From assembly GCA_029007435.1 (NCBI GenBank), contig JAQXHU010000035.1, positions 1 through 64,000 of the forward strand: a DNA stretch of 64,000 nucleotides, in the 5' to 3' direction. Positions 1 through 8,255 of the stretch are shown in pieces. A model generated the notes under the pieces. That model searched no databases and was not told the DNA's origin. It worked only from the letters and a program-made list of their open reading frames with translations. Made by a program: the position numbers and the translations under genes. Numbering within the stretch: position 1 is the stretch's first letter; every line of letters begins with the position of its first letter. The stretch comes from Bacteroidales bacterium. Lineage in GTDB: Bacteria; Bacteroidota; Bacteroidia; Bacteroidales; UBA932.

Positions 1-1788
1 CTGGGCTATACCGACATCGGCAACAAGCAGGTGGTCAGGGGCGTGGCCCTGGATTTCTACAGGAAAACCGGAGCCCATTACGGTTCTCTGGAGCAGTGGG
101 TATTCGAGCCTGGAGTCGCGAAGGACATTCTTGAGGGATATCTTTCACATCCGAACATTACTACCGTTATGGACAGGCACATCTGCTCTGTTGTCAAAGA
201 AGGCACCCGGATAAAATCCATTGCGGTGGCTTGCGGGGAGAACTATTCCGATACAGTGTCGTATTCGGCAAAGTCATTCATTGACTGCTCATACGAAGGC
301 GATCTGATGGCGCTCGCAGGTGTGAGCTACCGGGTCGGCAGGGAAGACAATTCCGAGTACAATGAAAGGTACAATGGAGTTGAGCTTATGACCGGCCACC
401 AGTTCCCTGACGGAGTTGACCCTTATGTCATTCCCGGTGTTCCGGAAAGCGGCCTGCTCTACGGTATCAGCGACGGCACTCTTATGCAGGACGGCACAGG
501 CGACAGCCTGGTCCAGGCATACAATTACAGGATATGCCTGACAGACAGCCTGGAGAATATGATTCCCATCACGAGGCCTGAGAATTATGATTCGTCACGA
601 TACGAGCTGCTCGCACGCCTTTATGCCGCCCAGCCGGGTAAAACTGATGTGAACCAGTATTTTATATGGAGCAATATGCCCGGGCGCAAGACTGACGTCA
701 ACAACCGGGGCGGATTCTCCACCGATATGATAGGAGCAAGTCATTCTTATCCGGAAGCAAGTTGGGAGGAGCGGCAGGAGATTGTCAGGGAGCATAAGGA
801 TTACACATTGGGACTCCTTTATTTCACTGCGACTGATCCGCGCGTGCCGGCTTCATTGCAGGAATTCGTCCGCCGGTGGGGTTTGCCAAAAGACGAATAT
901 ATTGAGACAGGACATTGGACACCTCAGCTGTATATCAGAGAGTGCAGGCGGATGGTCGGCGAATATGTCGCAACCCAGGCTGACTGCGAGAGCCGGACTG
1001 ATGTCCCGGACGGCATTGCATATGCTGCGTACAATATGGATTCCCATAATTGCCAGCGGATTGTTATCCGCAAAGACGGAAGGGATATGGTCAAGAACGA
1101 GGGTAATGTGGAAAAATATGGCGGCGGTCCATATCCTATTTCATACAGGTCCATCACTCCGAAACGCGAGCAGTGCACCAATCTTCTTGTGCCTGTCTGT
1201 ATGTCGGCATCTCACATAGCATACGGCTCGATCCGTATGGAGCCTGTCTTTATGTGCCTTGGCCAGTGCGCCGGCATCGCCGCATCGATTTACAACAGGA
1301 ATTCTCTGGCGTCAGTACAGGAAGTGACTTCTTCTGAGATAAACAACGTTATTGAAACTGACCCGTTTATGGACGGCAGGCAGCCTGACATCATCCTTGA
1401 TGACAGTGTCGCCTCGGTGGAAGGAGACTGGAAATCCACTGTCGGCGGCAAGGGATATGGACCGACGTATTATGTGGGCAGCGCATCGGACGGCCATCTG
1501 ACATATACAGCCACCATCCCTTCAGACGGAGTTTATGACATTTACAGCTACCAGTGCCTCAAGGCGGACAGAATGAATCCGGTGTCCGTTTTTGATTTTC
1601 CGGACGGCCGGAGCGTCACTGTGAACTCAAAGGATGTCATCGTTATGGGGCAGACCAGCGGGGCCTGGCACAAAGTCACTTCTATGAGATTGAAGGCAGG
1701 AGAAGAATTCACCGTGAATATCCACGGTGACGGAAGTGACGGGCATATCCAGGTGGACGCCCTGATGTTGATAAAGAATTCTTTATAA
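1..1788 (+). CDS. FAD-dependent oxidoreductase, 5'-truncated by window edge
   Basis: The reading frame is open from base 1 (the track starts it at a GTG at 31), so the true start and the N-terminal FAD-binding Rossmann motif lie outside the window. The visible part resembles the FAD_oxidored family (PF12831) found beside glycoside hydrolases in Bacteroidetes: conserved-looking stretches are SFIDCSYEGDLMALAGVSY and the end of the FAD domain, EPVFMCLGQCAGIAASI. The last ~125 residues (from VASVEGDWKST to IQVDALMLIKN) form a separate beta-rich module resembling the Golvesin/xanthan lyase carbohydrate-binding-like domain. Substrate is unknown. The gene sits 10 bp before a GH2 gene in the same direction, which suggests a role in glycan or glycoside use. 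Family call is firm; function is inference. Confidence 0.75.
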   Translation: MGYTDIGNKQVVRGVALDFYRKTGAHYGSLEQWVFEPGVAKDILEGYLSHPNITTVMDRHICSVVKEGTRIKSIAVACGENYSDTVSYSAKSFIDCSYEGDLMALAGVSYRVGREDNSEYNERYNGVELMTGHQFPDGVDPYVIPGVPESGLLYGISDGTLMQDGTGDSLVQAYNYRICLTDSLENMIPITRPENYDSSRYELLARLYAAQPGKTDVNQYFIWSNMPGRKTDVNNRGGFSTDMIGASHSYPEASWEERQEIVREHKDYTLGLLYFTATDPRVPASLQEFVRRWGLPKDEYIETGHWTPQLYIRECRRMVGEYVATQADCESRTDVPDGIAYAAYNMDSHNCQRIVIRKDGRDMVKNEGNVEKYGGGPYPISYRSITPKREQCTNLLVPVCMSASHIAYGSIRMEPVFMCLGQCAGIAASIYNRNSLASVQEVTSSEINNVIETDPFMDGRQPDIILDDSVASVEGDWKSTVGGKGYGPTYYVGSASDGHLTYTATIPSDGVYDIYSYQCLKADRMNPVSVFDFPDGRSVTVNSKDVIVMGQTSGAWHKVTSMRLKAGEEFTVNIHGDGSDGHIQVDALMLIKNSL

Positions 1789-1798
1789 TAATGAATAT

Positions 1799-3400
1799 AT
1801 GAGTCTTATTTGCATTTTATTGACGGCGATATCATTGGCCGGCAGTTGGGAGTTCCATTTTGCGGAAAAACAGTCCATTGAAGAGGCTGCCGATGCCGGT
1901 TTTATAGCAGATGACATTATGTGTGTTCCGGGCTGCTGGGACACTATGCCGGCCTATTATCTCAAGCGGGGCACAGCCCTGTACAGGAGGAGCTTCACAG
2001 TTGACAAGGATATGAAGAATGCTGTCCTTGAAATTGACGGAATGGGATTGCGGGGCAATTTCTCAATCGACGGTAGAGATCTGGGGACATATCCATATCC
2101 CTATGCGAAGTTGGAGATTCCCATAGGCCCGCTGAAAAAAGGCGAGCATACCATATTCGCCGCGCTGGACAACCGCTTTGACTGGAGTACAATGAAACTT
2201 GCCCGGCCTTATTATGACTTTTATTTCTACGGAGGCTTTTACCGGGAAGTCCGGATAGTTGAGAAAGAGCCTAAGATATTCGTCAGGACATTGGACTACA
2301 CGACGGGGCTTGTGGAGGTTGAGATTGAGGGCGGGAAGCGATACCGCCAGAATGTCCCGGATTTCAAGCTCTGGAGCCCGGATGAGCCGAATATGACCAC
2401 TTTGGAGGTGGAAGGCCGCAAAGTGCGTTTCGGCATCCGCCAGATAGAGGCCCGTGACGGAAAACTTTATCTCAATGGAAAAGAATTGTTCCTGAAAGGT
2501 GTCAACAGACACGACCAGACTCCGGTCTTCGGAGCCTGTGTGCCGGAAAGCCAGTGGGTATATGACCTTCAGAATCTCAAGGCCCTGGGCGGCAATTTCA
2601 TACGCGGCGCCCACTATCAGCAGGCCGGGCGGTTCCTTGATCTGTGCGATGAAATGGGCGTCCTTGTCTGGGAGGAATCTCTGGGCTGGGGCAACGGCCA
2701 GGCCTACACGGACAAGGAGTCCGTTGAGCTGGTTGATCCTCAATTCAGAGAGCAGCAGGTCAGGCAGACACGGGATATGGTCAGGGAGAGTTTCAATCAC
2801 CCATCCGTGATAATCTACGCATTCCTGAACGAATGTGCCAGCTACAGGCCTGAATGCAAAACACTTGTGGATGAACTTGTCAGGACTGTCAAAGCTGAGG
2901 ACTCCGGCCGCCTGGTCACATTCGCCTGCAACTGCTGTGACAATGACATCTGCAATGAAAACACTGACATCATCGCCTTCAACGCCTATCCGGGTGTTAT
3001 TCCAATGATACCGGGAGAACCTGAGGATCTGAAGCGGACGGTGAACTCCGCTTTCACCAGGATCATCAGGAATTTCCGTGCGAAGTATCCGGACAAGCCG
3101 ATTATGGTTTCGGAATCCGGGACGGCCGGTACATACGGTCTGCACGATCCTGCCGCCAACGTCTCTTCGGAAGAGATGCAGGACGAATACCTGACAGATG
3201 TATTCGAGACATTGTGGAGCAATCCGGATGTGTGCGGCTTTGCGGTGTGGCAGATGAATGACAACCGCACTTATTCAAGGAACAGTGTCGCCCAGTCTGG
3301 AAAGATAAATCTTGGTTACTCGACGGCCGGGCTGTTCGATATTCAGAGGCGTGCCAAGAAGTCCGTAATGACAGTCAGGGAATATTTTTCAAAGAAGTAG
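1799..3400 (+). CDS. glycoside hydrolase family 2 protein, short form
   Basis: Secreted or periplasmic GH2 enzyme (beta-galactosidase/beta-glucuronidase superfamily). An N-terminal hydrophobic stretch (MSLICILLTAISLAGSW) looks like a signal peptide. Residues ~17-155 form the GH2 jelly-roll sugar-binding domain. The TIM barrel begins at FLKGVNRHDQ; the acid/base pair is Asn344-Glu345 (AFLNECAS) and the nucleophile is Glu439 (VSESGT). At 533 aa it is shorter than usual GH2 enzymes: the Ig-like middle domain is reduced to roughly 55 residues before KLWSPDEPN, and there is no C-terminal extension past the barrel. The start is the ATG at 1799, 10 bp after the oxidoreductase stop, so the two are probably co-transcribed. 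Both catalytic residues are present, so activity is plausible; substrate is unknown. Confidence 0.85.
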   Translation: MSLICILLTAISLAGSWEFHFAEKQSIEEAADAGFIADDIMCVPGCWDTMPAYYLKRGTALYRRSFTVDKDMKNAVLEIDGMGLRGNFSIDGRDLGTYPYPYAKLEIPIGPLKKGEHTIFAALDNRFDWSTMKLARPYYDFYFYGGFYREVRIVEKEPKIFVRTLDYTTGLVEVEIEGGKRYRQNVPDFKLWSPDEPNMTTLEVEGRKVRFGIRQIEARDGKLYLNGKELFLKGVNRHDQTPVFGACVPESQWVYDLQNLKALGGNFIRGAHYQQAGRFLDLCDEMGVLVWEESLGWGNGQAYTDKESVELVDPQFREQQVRQTRDMVRESFNHPSVIIYAFLNECASYRPECKTLVDELVRTVKAEDSGRLVTFACNCCDNDICNENTDIIAFNAYPGVIPMIPGEPEDLKRTVNSAFTRIIRNFRAKYPDKPIMVSESGTAGTYGLHDPAANVSSEEMQDEYLTDVFETLWSNPDVCGFAVWQMNDNRTYSRNSVAQSGKINLGYSTAGLFDIQRRAKKSVMTVREYFSKK

Positions 3401-3419
3401 TTGATGAAGATTCAATCCT

Positions 3420-4004
3420 ATGCCTGTTGAACAGTTGCCTGCACTCCTGATAGCCATCCTGGCTGTGGGTTACACACCTGGTCCGGCCAATATTTACGCC
3501 ATGTCCTGTTCCCTGCGACACGGATGGAGGGCTTCTGTCAGGATGTGGCTTGGCCTTCTGTGCGGGTTTCTGGCAGCGGCCCTCATTGCGGCGGCAGCGG
3601 CGCATCTGATAGGTGCGGCATTCGGAAAATACGTGCCTTATGTCAGATACATTGCCGCCGCATATATAGTCTATCTTGCCTATAAGACGTACAAGGGCGG
3701 AGTGTCGGAAGGAGATGATGCCGCGCCTTCTTTCATCAGCGGGTTCGTTGTCCAGTTGACGAATGCCAAGATAATCCTGTTCGACCTCAGCTGCTATTCG
3801 GCATTTGTCCTGCCGTATTCAGACCGTTTCGTCTCACTTCTTCCCGTCACCGCCCTTCTGCTCCTTGCCGGCCCCGGGGCCAACCTTGTATGGCTGCTTG
3901 CAGGTGGCACTCTGAGACCCCTGGTTCTTGGACATATGAAAACTGTTTCCGTCATTATGTCCGCCGCTCTCCTCTTATGTTCGGCCATGCTGCTTTTCAT
4001 CTGA
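3420..4004 (+). CDS. LysE/RhtB family exporter
   Basis: Inner-membrane protein of 194 aa with about six hydrophobic segments and the family signature near the N-terminus (GYTPGPANIYAMS, the G-x-TPGP-x-N motif of LysE/RhtB translocators). These proteins export amino acids or related small molecules. It lies 19 bp after the GH2 gene and may be the last gene of that transcript; a strong inverted repeat follows. The substrate cannot be told from sequence, and the proximity to the arginine cluster a few kb downstream is not evidence of a link because other genes intervene. Confidence 0.85.
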   Translation: MPVEQLPALLIAILAVGYTPGPANIYAMSCSLRHGWRASVRMWLGLLCGFLAAALIAAAAAHLIGAAFGKYVPYVRYIAAAYIVYLAYKTYKGGVSEGDDAAPSFISGFVVQLTNAKIILFDLSCYSAFVLPYSDRFVSLLPVTALLLLAGPGANLVWLLAGGTLRPLVLGHMKTVSVIMSAALLLCSAMLLFI

Positions 4005-4045
4005 TTTTTTCACGGCATCCGGAGAGTTAATTCCAGGAAAATATG

Positions 4046-4098
4046 CCGATAGCTTGTGGAAATGTATCGAAATTTGACACATTTCCACAAGTTATCGG
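4046..4098. promoter_or_regulatory. 53-nt inverted repeat between lysE-like gene and ATPase gene
   Basis: Arms 4046-4065 (CCGATAGCTTGTGGAAATGT) and 4079-4098 match as reverse complements at 19 of 20 positions, with a 13-nt loop whose edges also pair partly. A run of six T follows at 4101-4106. On the + strand it could be a rho-independent terminator for the lysE-like gene; the stem is, however, long and not GC-rich, and it lies 40 bp before the ATPase start, so an operator for that gene is equally possible. The repeat is directly visible; its role is inference. Confidence 0.7.
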
Positions 4099-4138
4099 AC
4101 TTTTTTGTATTTTAGCAGCGAATAATTAGGTTACGACT

Positions 4139-5581
4139 ATGATAATTGGTAGAGAAAAAGAAATAGCCATACTCCAGGGACTTCTCTCATCTGACGAGTC
4201 GCAGTTTGTGGCGGTATATGGAAGGCGCCGAGTCGGAAAGACATTCCTCATCCGTGAAGCATTCAACTACGATTTTGTGTTCCAGCACACCGGGACATAC
4301 AAAGCTACACGCAAACAGCAGCTTAGCGATTTCCGGCAGTCTCTGTATGATGCCGGTATGGGCAAATGCCCAATGCCAAATACATGGTCAGATGCGTTCC
4401 AGCTTCTGTGGTCATTCTTGAAGAATCTGCCAGCTGACGGAAAGAAAAAGGTCATATTCATTGACGAATTGCCTTGGATGGATACTCCTAAATCCAATTT
4501 CGTAAGATCTTTGGACCATTTCTGGAACGCAAAGGCAACTACAAGAAAAGACATTGTCCTTGTCATATGCGGCAGCGCTACATCCTGGATTATTGACAAC
4601 GTCATTATGAATTACGGCGGCTTGCACAACCGCCTGACCTGTCAGATACACCTGCAGCCGTTCACCCTTCGTGAGTGCAGGCAATATTGTGAATCCAGGA
4701 ATCTCGGATATAAAGACAGACAGATTCTTGAGGCGTATATGGCTATGGGAGGAATCCCATACTACTGGAGTTTTCTCAAGAAGGGGCAGAGCGTGTCCCA
4801 GAACTTTGACAGGATGTTTTTTCAGAGCGGCGGAGAACTTGCGAACGAATATGATACTCTCTACGCATCCCTTTTCAAGAAGCCGGGTAACCATATTGCC
4901 ATAATTACAGCTCTTGCGAAGAAAAAAAAGGGGTTGCTCCGGGAAGAAATACTGCAAGCATCAAAACTTCCTGACAATACAGCTTTCACAAAGGCCATTC
5001 AGGAACTTGAACAATGCGGGTTCATCCGCAAGTATACCGACATCGGGAAAAAGAGCAAATATGCAATTTGCCAGCTGATAGACAATTACACGATTTTCTA
5101 CTTTGATTTCATCAAGGAGAATGTCAATGGAGACGAACATTTCTGGACATCTTCGGCGGGTACCGGCATTCACTATGGCTGGGCAGGACGGGCGTTCGAG
5201 AGAGTCTGTTTGCAGCACATCAGCCAAATCAAAGAAGCCCTTGGGTTCTCAGCCGTGGTAAGCAGTGCCCACTCCTGGTATCAGAAAGACATCAAGGATC
5301 CGTATACAGGACATACAATTCAGAAAGGAGCGCAGATAGATCTTCTGATTGACAGAAACGATGATACCATCAATCTGTGCGAGATGAAATACGCCAATGC
5401 CCCATACGTAATCACCGAGGAGGAAGATATGCGCATCAGAAACCGCAAGGAAACCTTCATCCGTGAAAGCGGAACTGAAAAGACAGTCCTTGTGACAACG
5501 ATCACGACTTTCGGCCTGGCTCCCGGAGGATACTCCGACGATATCCAATGCCAGCTAACTATGTCGGATTTGTTCAGGTAA
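4139..5581 (+). CDS. AAA ATPase with DUF234-type C-terminal domain
   Basis: 480-aa protein of the archaeal-type ATPase family (COG1672-like). Walker A is GRRRVGKT at residues 28-35, Walker B is VIFIDELPWMD near residue 105, and VICGSATSW is a sensor-like strand. The middle (KKGLLREEILQAS...) looks like a winged helix. The C-terminal ~150 residues match the DUF234 type, with a nuclease-like core (AQIDLLIDR...NLCEMKYA, resembling D-x-n-E-x-K). The biological role of these proteins is not established. It is a single gene, with base use a little more AT-rich than the flanking genes, and is preceded by a long inverted repeat; acquisition by transfer is possible. Confidence 0.85.
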   Translation: MIIGREKEIAILQGLLSSDESQFVAVYGRRRVGKTFLIREAFNYDFVFQHTGTYKATRKQQLSDFRQSLYDAGMGKCPMPNTWSDAFQLLWSFLKNLPADGKKKVIFIDELPWMDTPKSNFVRSLDHFWNAKATTRKDIVLVICGSATSWIIDNVIMNYGGLHNRLTCQIHLQPFTLRECRQYCESRNLGYKDRQILEAYMAMGGIPYYWSFLKKGQSVSQNFDRMFFQSGGELANEYDTLYASLFKKPGNHIAIITALAKKKKGLLREEILQASKLPDNTAFTKAIQELEQCGFIRKYTDIGKKSKYAICQLIDNYTIFYFDFIKENVNGDEHFWTSSAGTGIHYGWAGRAFERVCLQHISQIKEALGFSAVVSSAHSWYQKDIKDPYTGHTIQKGAQIDLLIDRNDDTINLCEMKYANAPYVITEEEDMRIRNRKETFIRESGTEKTVLVTTITTFGLAPGGYSDDIQCQLTMSDLFR

Positions 5582-5651
5582 GGGGTAACGGTATCAAGCT
5601 CCTGGTCCTTTTAGTGTAGCACTTGGAAAATTTTGGTAATGATACATTGGT

Positions 5652-6155
5652 TTACTTTAGTTTGGAATAGATGAATTTTCCAAGCGCTTTTCCAGTATTC
5701 TCCATCCCATCACCCAAAAGATTCAGGAATGTACCAAAAGTGCCTCCAGATGCGTTCATAATTATTTTACACAGGCACTCGTCAGGATTAGTCTTCGATG
5801 TGAAGATTATCTCAGAAAGTATATTTCCATTCTTTTCAACCTGGCGTGCTACCAAAGTCATATTATAGGAAGCATTCTCATGTTTTCCAACATACAACGC
5901 TTTCCGATTCAATTTCGCATTTAAACTTTCAAGGAAGCGCCCGACATATATGTGTCGGTCTTTCCACCAATCTTTCTCTTGCACTGCAATTTCTTTTTCG
6001 CTCATTCCTAGAATGCCTGCCTGTGAGAAATCCACGTTAAAATCGACATAATTCTGCCCTTTCAAAAAGGCGAGATTCCCAAGGACAATATTCTGGGCAG
6101 ATGTGAAAAAGGGCATCAAAGTTATTGCCAACAGAATTATACAGATCTTTTTCAT
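5652..6155 (-). CDS. small secreted hypothetical protein
   Basis: The track ORF starts at 6392, but the better start is the ATG at 6155, which gives a 167-aa protein opening with a typical signal peptide (MKKICIILLAITLMPFFTSAQ, cleavage after SAQ). The upstream 79 codons read like non-coding sequence. The mature part has no motif I recognise; it contains two cysteines close together (DECLCKI) and a glycine-rich segment NASGGTFGTFLNLLGDG. It converges with the ATPase gene, with 70 bp between the stops. Unknown function; periplasmic or outer-membrane location is inferred from the signal peptide. Confidence 0.7.
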   Translation of the reverse strand: MKKICIILLAITLMPFFTSAQNIVLGNLAFLKGQNYVDFNVDFSQAGILGMSEKEIAVQEKDWWKDRHIYVGRFLESLNAKLNRKALYVGKHENASYNMTLVARQVEKNGNILSEIIFTSKTNPDECLCKIIMNASGGTFGTFLNLLGDGMENTGKALGKFIYSKLK

Positions 6156-6530
6156 ATTAGACGATATTATTATGTAATTATATACCCCTTTCACATCCAA
6201 ATTTACGGTTATTTCTTGAAATCTTGAAATAGTATATTGAGAAAAGCGCTCCCTTTTAAACCTATCAGCAACTGTCAATAAAAACAGTACGGTTGACAAC
6301 CAGTTTATGGGAATGGAACCATTCTCAAGGATGGGCATTTTGAACACCCTATATTGTGCGATTGTGGGTGGAAGTGCGAAAATTATTATCACTTTCGTCC
6401 GTTATCCCGCAAATTCACTATATTGCAGCCGATGAAAATGCTCTTCTCTGGAAGGAGATGAGGTAAAATTTTCCATCAATTCTGTAGTTTTCCGGAAAAA
6501 GCTGCGTCATATAAGCAAAAACAACGAGAA
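6156..6530. other. 375-bp AT-rich intergenic region between divergent genes
   Basis: No convincing gene. It separates the secreted protein (- strand) from the ECF sigma gene (+ strand), so it should hold two promoters. On the - strand TAAATTTG at 6198-6205 fits the Bacteroidetes -7 element (TAnnTTTG) and would give a leader of about 35 nt for the secreted protein; no good -33 TTTG is at the right distance. A short direct repeat TCTTGAAAT lies twice in a row around 6214-6230. The in-frame upstream extension of the - strand ORF occupies 6156-6392 but has no coding character. I see no clear promoter for the sigma gene. Confidence 0.5.
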
Positions 6531-7001
6531 ATGACCGAGAAAGAATTTGAAAAAATGATCCGGGAACATCGCGGTACGATTTACACCGTCTGCTATATGT
6601 TCTCAACCGACAAGGATGAGGTGGCCGACCTGTTTCAGGAAATCCTCATCAACCTATGGAAAGGAGCGGGCTCATACCGCGGTGAAGCCTCGCTTAACAG
6701 CTGGATATGGAAAGTATCCCTGAATACCTGTATAACTTTTGACAGAAACCGGAAACGCAAACTCCGCGCCGAGCCCCTGTCTCTGGACATTGACCTGTTC
6801 GAGGACACGGACGAAGGAGCCCGTCAGGCGGAACTTCTGCGCGGAAGGATAGCGAAACTGGGACCGTTCGACCGGGCAATCGTCCTGCTCTGGCTGGAGA
6901 ATCTCAGTTACGAAGAGATCGGGCAGATTGTCGGCATTTCCACCAAAAATGTCTCGGTGCGTCTCGTGAGAATCAAGGAACAACTTAAAAAAATGCAGTA
7001 A
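6531..7001 (+). CDS. ECF-type RNA polymerase sigma factor
   Basis: 156 aa, the usual size for ECF sigma-70 factors. Region 2 is at the N-terminus (TIYTVCYMFSTDKDEVADLFQEI, with the core-binding helix NLWKGAGSYRGEASLNSWIWKV), and region 4 is near the C-terminus (LSYEEIGQIVGISTKNVSVRLVRI, a helix-turn-helix for -35 recognition). It overlaps no FecR-type anti-sigma gene; instead a membrane protein gene begins 1 bp after its stop codon, implying translational coupling and a possible regulatory partner. Signal and regulon are unknown. Confidence 0.92.
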   Translation: MTEKEFEKMIREHRGTIYTVCYMFSTDKDEVADLFQEILINLWKGAGSYRGEASLNSWIWKVSLNTCITFDRNRKRKLRAEPLSLDIDLFEDTDEGARQAELLRGRIAKLGPFDRAIVLLWLENLSYEEIGQIVGISTKNVSVRLVRIKEQLKKMQ

Positions 7002-7002
7002 A

Positions 7003-7578
7003 ATGGAAAACAATGATACACTCAACGAAATGAGAGAGCAGATGCAGGCTCTAAAGAAAAAGCTTGAAAACCAGCAGATTGTAAATGACAGAATGTTGCG
7101 GAAGTCACTCACGAACAGACTCCATTCACTCAGGGTCAGGTCATCACGCATCACAATGCTGGGAATCGTGGGAATGATGATGGCGTACAGTTTCTATAAA
7201 TCAGGCTTCTCATTGGCCTTTTTCATTGTGACCGAATTGATGCTGCTCGTATGTATAGTGGCCACTGTCCTTATAAACAGGAATATTCCATCGATGGACA
7301 CAGATATGGTGACGGCCGCTGAGTCTCTTGCAAAGTTCAAGAAAGCATATGTGGACTGGATAGCCGTGGGAATGCCGGTTTCTTTAGCATGGGCTGCGTG
7401 GATGTTCACCGAAGTTGCTCTCCGGGACTCGTTCCCGGAAGATTTCAAGCTCCCGTTCATTTTCGGATGCGGACTTGGTCTTCTCATAGGCGTGACATTG
7501 GGATTGAGGCTGAGACGTGGAATAATCCGCTCAACTGAATCCCTGCTCTCTGACCTCCAGGAACTTAAGAATGAATAA
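7003..7578 (+). CDS. four-helix membrane protein coupled to ECF sigma factor
   Basis: 191 aa. The first ~40 residues are a charged, heptad-like helix (NEMREQMQALKKKLENQQ), followed by four hydrophobic segments at about 49-65, 69-89, 121-140 and 148-168 and a short basic/acidic tail. No catalytic motif. The ATG is one base after the sigma factor stop, so the two are surely co-transcribed. A cytoplasmic coiled coil plus membrane domain next to a sigma factor suggests a membrane-tethered modulator, but it has no anti-sigma fold that I can recognise. A rho-independent terminator follows. Confidence 0.75.
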   Translation: MENNDTLNEMREQMQALKKKLENQQIVNDRMLRKSLTNRLHSLRVRSSRITMLGIVGMMMAYSFYKSGFSLAFFIVTELMLLVCIVATVLINRNIPSMDTDMVTAAESLAKFKKAYVDWIAVGMPVSLAWAAWMFTEVALRDSFPEDFKLPFIFGCGLGLLIGVTLGLRLRRGIIRSTESLLSDLQELKNE

Positions 7579-7598
7579 CATCATTATTGACTGAAATT

Positions 7599-7646
7599 GC
7601 CATACCGTGCAAACCTCAATTTGAGAAGCCGGTATGGCTTTTTTTT
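7599..7646 (+). terminator. rho-independent terminator after sigma/membrane pair
   Basis: Perfect inverted repeat GCCATACC (7599-7606) / GGTATGGC (7631-7638) followed directly by eight T (7639-7646); a smaller inner hairpin CTCAA/TTGAG sits in the loop. It ends the sigma-factor transcript just before the argR promoter. Confidence 0.85.
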
Positions 7647-7655
7647 GCGTTTTTA

Positions 7656-7686
7656 TTTGATAGTCTGAAAATATTGTATAAATTTG
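7656..7686 (+). promoter_or_regulatory. promoter of argR (Bacteroidetes sigma-ABfr type)
   Basis: TTTG at 7656-7659, exactly 19 bp, then TAAATTTG at 7679-7686. This is a full match to the Bacteroidetes primary promoter consensus (TTTG-N19-TAnnTTTG). Transcription would start near 7691-7694, about 22-25 nt before the argR ATG. AT-rich sequence around 7700-7710 (GTATAAATATAC) could be an ArgR operator but is not a clear palindrome. Confidence 0.8.
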
Positions 7687-7715
7687 CACGGTCTAAGTAT
7701 AAATATACGATTATT

Positions 7716-8210
7716 ATGAATACTAAACAAGACCGATTGAATAAACTGCGAAGAATCATAACCACGAACAAGGCATCGAATCAGGAGGAACTGCTTGCCT
7801 TGCTGTCCGTAGAAGGATGCATTGTGACCCAGGCCACTCTTTCCAGGGACCTCAAGGCACTGAAAGTGGCAAAAGCGCCGGACGGGACAGGCGGATATCA
7901 TTACCGCCTTCCGGAGATGCGGGTCGCCACCCAGACATTGCTCCAGGAACCTTTGCAGCCGTATGGCATTCATACTGTCGAAGGCGTGCGGAGCCTTGAA
8001 TTTTCCGGTCAGATGTGTGTGATCAAGACCCGTCCGGGCTATGCCAACATGATTGGCTCCCTCGTGGACAGCGTTCTCGGCCACAAAGTAATGGGAACCA
8101 TAGCGGGTGATGACACTCTGCTGATAGTTATGAGGGAGCATTCTGATCTGGAGGACATTGTAACTGCCCTTGAAGCTGCTGTCCCTGGAATTTCCTCCCA
8201 CCGTATTTAG
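7716..8210 (+). CDS. argR: arginine repressor
   Basis: 164 aa, the family size. The track ORF begins at 7587, upstream of the promoter; the ATG at 7716 is the right start. The N-terminal winged helix has the ArgR signature (NQEELLALL...VTQATLSRDLKALKVAK), and the C-terminal domain carries the arginine-binding/hexamerisation motif TIAGDDTLLIV. ArgR binds operators when charged with arginine and represses biosynthetic genes. It stands first in the cluster, with its own strong promoter, 45 bp ahead of the GNAT gene, so it probably regulates itself and the arg genes behind it. Confidence 0.95.
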   Translation: MNTKQDRLNKLRRIITTNKASNQEELLALLSVEGCIVTQATLSRDLKALKVAKAPDGTGGYHYRLPEMRVATQTLLQEPLQPYGIHTVEGVRSLEFSGQMCVIKTRPGYANMIGSLVDSVLGHKVMGTIAGDDTLLIVMREHSDLEDIVTALEAAVPGISSHRI

Positions 8211-8255
8211 GAATTGCGCATATTCCATAAATGAACTTAAATATAAATAGAGACA

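Noticed and set aside
2063-3145. 360-aa ORF on the - strand inside the GH2 gene
   Set aside because: Fully antisense to a gene with intact catalytic motifs; its translation has no recognisable domain. Shadow ORF.
5652-6392. Long start (6392) of the secreted hypothetical protein
   Set aside because: The internal ATG at 6155 gives a clean signal peptide at the N-terminus; the upstream codons look non-coding.
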